The notes under the pieces are model-generated. The model ran no database searches, was not told where the DNA came from, and saw only the letters and a program-made list of their open reading frames with translations. Below, piece after piece: positions 1 to 5,000 of a DNA stretch of 10,903 nt. Both the position numbers and the translations under genes were made by a program. Origin of the DNA: Myxococcota bacterium (GTDB lineage Bacteria > Myxococcota > UBA4151); assembly GCA_028823075.1 (NCBI GenBank), contig JAPKCE010000035.1, positions 1 through 10,903 on the forward strand. Direction: 5' to 3'. Position 1 is the first letter of the stretch. Each line of letters opens with the position of its first letter.

Positions 1-255
1 GCAAGACGCTTCGTCGCAACCGCCATCGAGCTGGCGCACCAATTCACCATCAACGGCCTGCATTTCCTCGGGCGTTACCAATTTGTAGCGACCGTGCCGT
101 GCCACCTGGGTGCGCAGTTCTTCGGTTAAGATGTTGATGCCATCGATAGGGCTGAGCGCCTTTAAGGGTGCTACAACCACGGTCTGGCGATTATCGTCTT
201 GTGCGGTAGCCAGCGATGCGCCGAGCAATAAAGCCGCGAGCGATAACAATTTCAT
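1..255 (-). CDS. Exported protein with CsgG/FlgO-like N-terminal region (N-terminal fragment)
   Basis: The minus strand reads from an ATG at 255-253 for 85 codons without a stop and runs off the left edge, so the C-terminal part is missing. A GGAG (complement of 261-264) lies 5 nt upstream of the ATG. The protein begins with a classic signal peptide: MKLL, then a hydrophobic Leu/Ala core, then a likely cleavage after ATA at about residue 18, so the protein should leave the cytoplasm. The mature part has a beta strand TVVVAPLKAL, then ILTEELRTQVARHGRYKLVT and a GGCDEASC motif. This strand - helix - 'x-V-T-P-E-E-M' - Cys-x(3)-Cys pattern resembles the N-terminal domain of CsgG/FlgO/TolB-N-like envelope proteins common in Deltaproteobacteria. 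That family link is only a resemblance and the function is unknown. The gene diverges from the catabolic operon and need not be related to it. Confidence 0.75.
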   Translation of the reverse strand, partial: MKLLSLAALLLGASLATAQDDNRQTVVVAPLKALSPIDGINILTEELRTQVARHGRYKLVTPEEMQAVDGELVRQLDGGCDEASC

Positions 256-294
256 AAAGGCTCCATACTCGCCGGGCACGTTTCTCTAAAAGCG

Positions 295-323
295 AGTCTA
301 AAGGCAACCATTACAAGCTACAA
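295..323 (-). promoter_or_regulatory. Weak sigma70-like promoter candidate for the left-hand gene
   Basis: Read on the minus strand, TTGTAG (-35-like) and TAGACT (-10-like) are separated by exactly 17 nt. The start of transcription would fall about 30 nt before the ATG at 255. Each box matches its consensus only in part (3 of 6 and 4 of 6), so this is a candidate and nothing more. Confidence 0.25.
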
Positions 324-385
324 TCGCCAGCAAGCCCGATAATTCGCCGCCGTCTCAACTCTCCCCACAGGGACGCTAGACGGCA

Positions 386-407
386 AAACTGAAACGTGTT
401 CTAGTTT
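386..407. promoter_or_regulatory. Palindromic operator candidate, KstR-like (TetR family)
   Basis: The core TGAAACGTGTTCTA at 390-403 fits the published KstR consensus TNNAACNNGTTNNA exactly, on both strands. The symmetry extends outward: AAACT (386-390) is mirrored by AGTTT (403-407), so 8 of 11 base pairs of the 22-bp dyad match. The site lies 26 nt upstream of the first start codon and 12 nt upstream of the Shine-Dalgarno, where a bound repressor would block transcription. KstR and its relatives are TetR-family repressors released by CoA-thioester intermediates in steroid degraders. The operon below it has HsaA/C/D-type enzymes, so motif and context agree. No regulator gene is in the window. 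Calling it a KstR-type site is inference from a motif match. Confidence 0.5.
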
Positions 408-414
408 GATCCCT

Positions 415-421
415 AAAGGAG
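415..421 (+). promoter_or_regulatory. Shine-Dalgarno that decides a TTG start (429)
   Basis: AAAGGAG ends 7 nt before TTG at 429-431. The first in-frame ATG (474) has no such site and would remove the first conserved strand (VIDT), so the TTG start is preferred. Confidence 0.75.
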
Positions 422-428
422 CATCCCG

Positions 429-1256
429 TTGAGCCAAAGCCCCCCGGTGATCGACACCTTCGTCAACGTCAACATGGGCTCCATCGAGCGCCCTGAATGG
501 CTGACCCGCGTCGCCGAGGATTATTTTGATCGAAGCCAAGCGATCTTCCAAGACATCAGCGCCGAGCAACTTCTTGAGACCATGGATGAGAATGGCGTCG
601 ACAAAGCCATCATCACCATGCGGGCATTGGAACCCGACGATCGCATTCTCGCCTTCGCTTCAAAACACCCGCAACGCTTCAGCCTGAGCATCAGCTGCGA
701 CCCGCGCCAAGGCATGAAGAGCGTTCGCGCCCTGCGCCAACTGGCAAGCGATCACCGAGTTAGCCTGGCCCGCCTCGTCCCCTTTATGACCAACGTGGCG
801 GCCAACGAGGCGGCTTGCTACCCGCTATTCGCAGCCTGTTGCGACTTGGACCTTGCGATCTCGGTCAACACTGGAATTCCCGGCCCGCCGGCCCCCGGCA
901 TGGTGCAACACCCCATGCATCTCGACGAGGTTTGCCTATTTTTCCCAGAGCTTAAATTGGTGATGGCACACGGTGCTGATCCCTGGTGGGCCGAGGCCAT
1001 TCGCCTCATGCTCAAATACAAAAACCTGTACCTCATGACCTCGGCCTACGCTCCCAAATACCTGCCCGATAATCTGCTTCAATTCATGAACAGCCGCGGC
1101 CGCGACAAGATCATCTTCGCCTCGGACCACCCCGTGCTTGGCATGGATCGTTGCGCCGCCGAGGCGCGTGCCTTGGCGCTAAAACCAGAGGCTCTCAGCG
1201 CCTACCTTTATGGTAACGCCCAGCGTCTCTTCTTTGATCCTTTGGAGGTGCGATGA
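429..1256 (+). CDS. Amidohydrolase-2/ACMSD-like TIM-barrel protein lacking most metal ligands
   Basis: First gene of the operon, 275 aa, starting at TTG with a strong Shine-Dalgarno. The fold is that of the amidohydrolase-2 (ACMSD-like) family, whose members decarboxylate or hydrolyse aromatic acids using a divalent metal. Recognisable blocks are VIDT at 7-10, NTGIPGP at 147-153, QHPMHLDEV at 160-168, FPELKLVMAHG at 172-182, SAYAPK at 205-210, FASDHP at 230-235 and the closing YGNAQRLFF at 261-269. The canonical N-terminal His-x-His is replaced by Phe11-Val-Asn13, and the mid-barrel His is Asn147. Only His181 and Asp233 remain of the usual ligand set. Either the metal site is remodelled or the protein works without metal. 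It overlaps the hydroxylase gene by 4 nt (ATGA), so it is translationally coupled and probably acts in the same pathway. Possible roles are a decarboxylase, a ring-product hydrolase/hydratase or a binding protein; the reaction is unknown. Confidence 0.85.
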   Translation: MSQSPPVIDTFVNVNMGSIERPEWLTRVAEDYFDRSQAIFQDISAEQLLETMDENGVDKAIITMRALEPDDRILAFASKHPQRFSLSISCDPRQGMKSVRALRQLASDHRVSLARLVPFMTNVAANEAACYPLFAACCDLDLAISVNTGIPGPPAPGMVQHPMHLDEVCLFFPELKLVMAHGADPWWAEAIRLMLKYKNLYLMTSAYAPKYLPDNLLQFMNSRGRDKIIFASDHPVLGMDRCAAEARALALKPEALSAYLYGNAQRLFFDPLEVR

Positions 1257-2431
1257 GCATCGATCAAGCCTGGCTCGCCAAAGCCGAGGCCTTGGGCAGC
1301 GACCTGGCGCAACGCCGCGCAGGCTGCGAAGCCGCCGGACGCATCCCCCAAGAAACGGTAGATGACTTCCACGATAACGGCTTGTGGCGCATGTTGCAGC
1401 CCAAACGCTTCGGCGGCGGGGAGGTTCACCCGAACACCTTTTTGGCCTGCCAAATGGCCATCGCCAAGCATTGCCCGTCCACCGCATGGGTGTTTGGTGT
1501 TGTTACCGTCCACGCCTGGCAATTAGCGATTTTTGACGAGGCTGCGCAAGGCGATGTCTGGCGCGACAACCCGGCGGCACTGATCTCCTCGTCCTATGCC
1601 CCTACCGGCAAAGTTAGGCGCGTTGAAGGCGGCTTTGAGTTGAGCGGCCGTTGGAATTTCAGCTCGGGCAGTGAACTTTGCGACTGGGTCTTTGTCGGCG
1701 GTTTTGCGCCGCCACAAGAAGGCGCCCCGAAAGGCCCGCCGGACATGCGCACGTTTTTGCTACCGCGCAGCGATTACACCATCGAGCAGAATTGGGACGT
1801 CGCCGGGCTGCGAGGCACCGGCAGCCACGATATCGTCGTCGATTCGGCTTTTGTTCCCGAGCATCGCAGCCATAAAATGGCCGACGGTTTTCGTCTAAAA
1901 AGCCCCGGTAACGCGGGCAACCCTGCGCCTTTATATACCATCCCTTTCGGACTTCTCTTTACGCGCTCGGTCTCCACCACAGCCATCGGCCTGCTCGAAG
2001 GCGCGCTGGACGCGTACCTCAGCGTGGCGCGCGCAAAAGTCAGCGCCTCGGACCAGACTCGAGTCGTCGAAGACCCGCAGAGCCAACAGGTCTGCGCCGA
2101 AGCAAAAGCCGAACTCGACGCCATTAAGCTGGTCTGCTTTCGCAGTTTCGATGAGCTCATGGCCTGCGCCGAAGCGGGTGAAAAACCGAGCATCGAAAGG
2201 CGAGTTCAATTTCGTTACGAGAGCGCTTTAGCGGTTCAAAAAAGCATGCAGCAAATCGACAAACTGCTCAGCCAGAGCGGCGGTCTTGCCATCTTTAGTG
2301 ATGCCCCTATGCAGCCGTTTTTCCAGTCCGTTCACGCGGCGCGCGCCCATTATGCCAACAACCCTGCGAAACCGGCGCAAAACCTAGGCCGTGTCCTGCT
2401 CGGGTTGGGGACTAAGGACTTTTTCGTATGA
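1253..2431 (+). CDS. hsaA: Flavin-dependent phenol hydroxylase, HsaA-like (acyl-CoA dehydrogenase fold)
   Basis: This 392-aa protein has the length and blocks of HsaA, the oxygenase component of 3-hydroxy-9,10-seconandrostatrienedione 4-hydroxylase. It is a group D two-component flavoprotein monooxygenase with an acyl-CoA dehydrogenase fold. Blocks in common include LQPKRFGG (48-55), STAWVFGVVTVHAWQLAIFD (77-95, with His87), ISSSYAP (111-117), GRWNFSSG (132-139), VAGLRGTGS (183-191) and VPEHR (201-205). The C-terminal stretch QPFFQSVHAARAHYANNP contains His361 and His366, in the region that supplies the active-site His of this group. It would use reduced flavin and O2 to place a hydroxyl ortho to a phenolic OH, making the catechol cleaved by the next enzyme. 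A GGAGG at 1244-1248 precedes the ATG. The start overlaps the amidohydrolase stop by 4 nt, and the stop overlaps the dioxygenase start by 4 nt. The required flavin reductase (HsaB) is not in the window. The symbol is by family resemblance; the true phenol substrate is unproven. Confidence 0.88.
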   Translation: MSIDQAWLAKAEALGSDLAQRRAGCEAAGRIPQETVDDFHDNGLWRMLQPKRFGGGEVHPNTFLACQMAIAKHCPSTAWVFGVVTVHAWQLAIFDEAAQGDVWRDNPAALISSSYAPTGKVRRVEGGFELSGRWNFSSGSELCDWVFVGGFAPPQEGAPKGPPDMRTFLLPRSDYTIEQNWDVAGLRGTGSHDIVVDSAFVPEHRSHKMADGFRLKSPGNAGNPAPLYTIPFGLLFTRSVSTTAIGLLEGALDAYLSVARAKVSASDQTRVVEDPQSQQVCAEAKAELDAIKLVCFRSFDELMACAEAGEKPSIERRVQFRYESALAVQKSMQQIDKLLSQSGGLAIFSDAPMQPFFQSVHAARAHYANNPAKPAQNLGRVLLGLGTKDFFV

Positions 2432-3324
2432 AGCCGCCGGTCGCGCAACTCGCTTATCTGAGTTTCGGGGTCTCCAAGCTCGACGACTGGGAACGCTTTG
2501 CGGTGGAGGTCTTAGGTCTACAGATAAGCGAACGCTTTGATGACGGTTTTGACCTGCGACTCGATTCCCATCAGCGACGCTTTCGCATTCGCCAAAGCTC
2601 GGCCGACGATCTTCAACTCATCGGCTGGCAAGCTGCGGATTCGGACAGTTTTAATGCGCTGCAAAAACGATTAGAAAAATCGGGGGCGCAACCGCAACTT
2701 GCCAGTGAAAGCCTGCGCCAAGAGCGCGGTGTTGAGCGACTGTTGCTGTTTCACGACCCAGCCGGGATCGCCTGCGAATTGGCGCTCGGACACCAAAGCG
2801 CCGCTGAGGATTTTGAGTCGACACAGGTCCCAGGAGGCTTTGTCGGCGAAGAACTCGGGCTCGGGCACCTGGTTGTGACCAGCCGCGACCAAGCTAAGAG
2901 CGAGGCGTTTTACCAAGAGACTTTAGGCTTTGGCTTCTCCGACCGTATCGCCTGCGAAATCTATGGCTTTGACGTGAATTTAGCATTTTTCCACACCAAC
3001 AAACGCCATCACAGTTTGGCGGTTGGCGGCCGCTTGGAAAAAAACATTCACCACTTTTTGCTCGAAGCTCAGAACATGGACGAAGTGGGGCGCGCCTACG
3101 ATCGCTGCATCAAAGCGAGGTTGCCGATCATGAACACCCTGGGCCGCCACCCCAACGATCAGATGTTCTCATTCTATGCGATGACCCCCTCAGGTTTTCA
3201 GTTTGAATTTGGCTGGGGCGGAAGGATTATCGAACCGGCCACCCACCGCCCGGATGCCTTCGATCGCATCTCGGATTGGGGTCACCACCCGCCCATTGTT
3301 TTGGCCCCGAGACGAAAGAGCTAA
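2428..3324 (+). CDS. hsaC: Extradiol ring-cleavage dioxygenase, HsaC/BphC type
   Basis: 298 aa, the normal size of a two-domain type I extradiol dioxygenase built from vicinal-oxygen-chelate modules. The N-terminal half (about 5-125) is the non-catalytic repeat. The C-terminal half (about 143-270) carries the Fe(II) site: His147 in LGHLVV, His209 in IHHFLLEA and Glu260 in FQFEFGWGG. The second-shell residues known from BphC are also in place: His195, His241, Asp244 and Tyr250, the last three within LGRHPNDQMFSFYAMTPSG. It should therefore be a fully active enzyme that opens a catechol next to the two hydroxyls to give a yellow 2-hydroxy-6-oxo-dienoate. The start overlaps the hydroxylase stop by 4 nt. 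The hydroxylase - dioxygenase - C-C hydrolase order matches steroid A-ring cleavage, but biphenyl-like or other catechols are possible substrates. Confidence 0.93.
   Translation: MKPPVAQLAYLSFGVSKLDDWERFAVEVLGLQISERFDDGFDLRLDSHQRRFRIRQSSADDLQLIGWQAADSDSFNALQKRLEKSGAQPQLASESLRQERGVERLLLFHDPAGIACELALGHQSAAEDFESTQVPGGFVGEELGLGHLVVTSRDQAKSEAFYQETLGFGFSDRIACEIYGFDVNLAFFHTNKRHHSLAVGGRLEKNIHHFLLEAQNMDEVGRAYDRCIKARLPIMNTLGRHPNDQMFSFYAMTPSGFQFEFGWGGRIIEPATHRPDAFDRISDWGHHPPIVLAPRRKS
3315..3320 (+). promoter_or_regulatory. Shine-Dalgarno that decides a TTG start (3327)
   Basis: AAAGAG lies 6 nt before TTG at 3327-3329. Another TTG (3276) is in frame, but it would overlap the dioxygenase by 49 nt and has no comparable site. 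The next ATG (3387) lies inside the conserved domain. Confidence 0.6.
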
Positions 3325-3326
3325 AA

Positions 3327-4157
3327 TTGCAAACAAGCCCCGAAGTGCCCCACGGCAAAACCTTGAGCATCGGCGAAAATTTGCAGATGCATTACCACGA
3401 AGCGGGCGAAGGTCCACCGGTTATCTTTGTTCATGGCAGCGGCCCGGGCGGCAGTGGGTGGTCGAATTTTCAAGGTAACTTTAAGGAACTCGCCGACGAA
3501 GGTTTTCGATGCCTCGTGCCCGATCTGATCGGCTACGGCCATTCATCCAAACCGGCGGACGCCGAATACAGTTTGCAATTTCTCACCGACGGGCTGCTCG
3601 CTTTCGCCGACGCCCTCGAACTCAAAGCGTTTCATCTGATCGGCAACTCGCTCGGCGGCGCCATCTGCATTCGCATCGCCATCGATCACCCCGAACGTGT
3701 TAAGCGCATGGTGCTTATGGCGCCCGGCGGACTCGAGGCGCGAGAAGTCTATATGGGCATGAAGGGCATCCGCAGCATGCTGCGTGCTATCTTCGACCCC
3801 GAAGGCCTAAACCTGAGCTCGATGCGCAAAGTCTTTTCCAAACAATTGTTTGAGCCGGCCATCATCTCGGAAAACTTGTTGCAGCAACGCATGAGCATCG
3901 CCGAGACTCAGCCACAGGCAGTCTTTTCCACCAGCCGCGTGCCGAACCAGAGCGACGAACTGCATCAGATCAACTGCCCGGTATTGGGTTTTTGGGGCAA
4001 CGACGATCAGTTCTGCCCGGTGTCAGGAGCACAGACCTTGGCAGAGAAAATTGGTGATATTCGCATGGTTCGGTTTTCACGCTGTGGACATTGGGTGATG
4101 GTAGAAAAACAGAAGATATTTAATCGCATGACCAGCGATTTTCTAAAGGAAAAATAA
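3327..4157 (+). CDS. hsaD: Meta-cleavage product (C-C bond) hydrolase, HsaD/BphD type
   Basis: 276 aa from the TTG at 3327, which starts 2 nt after the dioxygenase stop. This is an alpha/beta-hydrolase of the meta-cleavage product hydrolase family. The oxyanion region HGSGPGGSGW is at 36-45 and the nucleophile elbow GNSLGG at 106-111 has Ser108. Asp227 lies in FWGNDDQFCP and His255 in CGHWVMVEK, completing the catalytic triad. The opening LQMHYHEAGEG and the MAPGGLE block after strand 6 match HsaD closely. It should hydrolyse the C-C bond of the 2-hydroxy-6-oxo-dienoate made by the dioxygenase, releasing a carboxylic acid and a 2-hydroxydienoate. In steroid degradation the products are DOHNAA and 2-hydroxyhexa-2,4-dienoate. 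Start choice is the main uncertainty: an upstream in-frame TTG at 3276 would add 17 residues of unconserved sequence. Confidence 0.9.
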   Translation: MQTSPEVPHGKTLSIGENLQMHYHEAGEGPPVIFVHGSGPGGSGWSNFQGNFKELADEGFRCLVPDLIGYGHSSKPADAEYSLQFLTDGLLAFADALELKAFHLIGNSLGGAICIRIAIDHPERVKRMVLMAPGGLEAREVYMGMKGIRSMLRAIFDPEGLNLSSMRKVFSKQLFEPAIISENLLQQRMSIAETQPQAVFSTSRVPNQSDELHQINCPVLGFWGNDDQFCPVSGAQTLAEKIGDIRMVRFSRCGHWVMVEKQKIFNRMTSDFLKEK

Positions 4158-4939
4158 TGCCTCTTTCACGCTCTCAAACCGATGCCCTCGGCGATGAACT
4201 TTGGTCCTGTTTGCAAAACCTCCGAACGACCAGCCCGCTCACCGAGCGTTTTCCCGACATGAGCATCGACGATGCCTATGCGGTCAACTTGCGTCTGCGC
4301 GACTTGCGCAGCGCCCGCGGCGATAAAGAGGTAGGCAAAAAAATCGGCGTCACCAGTTACGCGGTTCAAAGCATGCTTGGGGTCAACCAGCCCGATTTCG
4401 GATTTTTGTTCGATTCGATGCTTTTTGAAAACGAAATGCCGATCTCTCAACATCTCGTCGCGCCGCGCGCCGAAGGGGAATTGGCCTTTATGCTGAAGGA
4501 AGACCTTTGCGGGCCCGGTGTTAGCGACGCCGATGTGCTGGCGGCTACCCAGAGCGTGATCCCTTGCTTTGAGGTGGTCGATTCGCGCATCGCTGACTGG
4601 AAGATCAAGATTCAAGACACCATCGCAGACAACGCAAGTTGCGGCCTGTATGCCCTCGGCGAGCCTTGCAGTCCCGAAGGACTCGATTTCCCCAAGCTGC
4701 AGATGAAGGTTTTTAAGAACGGTGAGTTGCTCAGCGAGGGGCTCGGGAGCGCGGCGCTGGGGTCACCGGTAAAATGCGTAGCTTGGCTAGCTAATACTTT
4801 GGGGAAGTACGGCATCAAACTCAAGGCCGGAGACTTAATCCTGTCAGGGTCCTGGGTGCCACTGGAGCCCGTCGAGGCCGGTGATGAAATGCGCTTGGAG
4901 ATCTCGGGCTTGGGCTCGTGTCAGCTGCGTTTCACCTAA
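4157..4939 (+). CDS. hsaE: 2-hydroxydienoate hydratase, HsaE/MhpD type
   Basis: 260 aa, the usual length for 2-keto-4-pentenoate hydratases of the fumarylacetoacetate hydrolase-related fold. Family blocks visible are GKKIGVTS (60-67), QPDFGFLFDSML (78-89), PRAEGELAFML (103-113), EVVDSRIADWKIKIQD (139-154), ADNASCG (157-163) and GSPVKCVAWLANTLG (202-216). Glu106, Glu108 and Glu139 fit the three acidic metal ligands. The enzyme adds water to the 2-hydroxydienoate from the C-C hydrolase, giving a 4-hydroxy-2-oxoacid for the aldolase. Its ATG shares one base with the upstream stop (TAATG), and AAAGGA at 4145-4150 is a good ribosome-binding site. Decarboxylases of the 4-oxalocrotonate branch share the fold. 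The neighbouring hydrolase, and the absence of dehydrogenase or isomerase genes, favour a hydratase. Confidence 0.92.
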   Translation: MPLSRSQTDALGDELWSCLQNLRTTSPLTERFPDMSIDDAYAVNLRLRDLRSARGDKEVGKKIGVTSYAVQSMLGVNQPDFGFLFDSMLFENEMPISQHLVAPRAEGELAFMLKEDLCGPGVSDADVLAATQSVIPCFEVVDSRIADWKIKIQDTIADNASCGLYALGEPCSPEGLDFPKLQMKVFKNGELLSEGLGSAALGSPVKCVAWLANTLGKYGIKLKAGDLILSGSWVPLEPVEAGDEMRLEISGLGSCQLRFT

Positions 4940-5000
4940 TCCTGGCGTCCGACCCTCGCCTGCTCTAAACAGCCGCCCATCCTTAGCGGAGCAAATCAAC

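Larger units (their letters stand above)
256..428. promoter_or_regulatory. Divergent intergenic region
   Basis: This 173-bp gap separates two diverging genes and must hold promoters for both. Toward the left gene there is a weak -35/-10 pair (complement of 295-323). Toward the operon, TACAAT at 319-324 fits a -10 box, but no good -35 lies at the right distance. A strong palindrome at 386-407 sits just before the operon's ribosome-binding site and is the best candidate regulatory site. I see no small gene or RNA in it. Confidence 0.7.

Noticed and set aside
319..324. TACAAT as the operon's -10 box
   Set aside because: It matches TATAAT well, but no convincing -35 is found 16-18 nt upstream and it would leave a leader of nearly 100 nt, so I do not list it as a promoter.
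3276..3326. TTG at 3276 as the C-C hydrolase start
   Set aside because: It would overlap the dioxygenase by 49 nt and adds residues with no family match; TTG 3327 has a ribosome-binding site and gives the expected length.
4881..5000. Upstream ATG at 4881 as the lipoprotein start
   Set aside because: It lies inside the hydratase gene and adds 40 unconserved residues before a perfect lipoprotein signal peptide; ATG 5001 has GGAG upstream.
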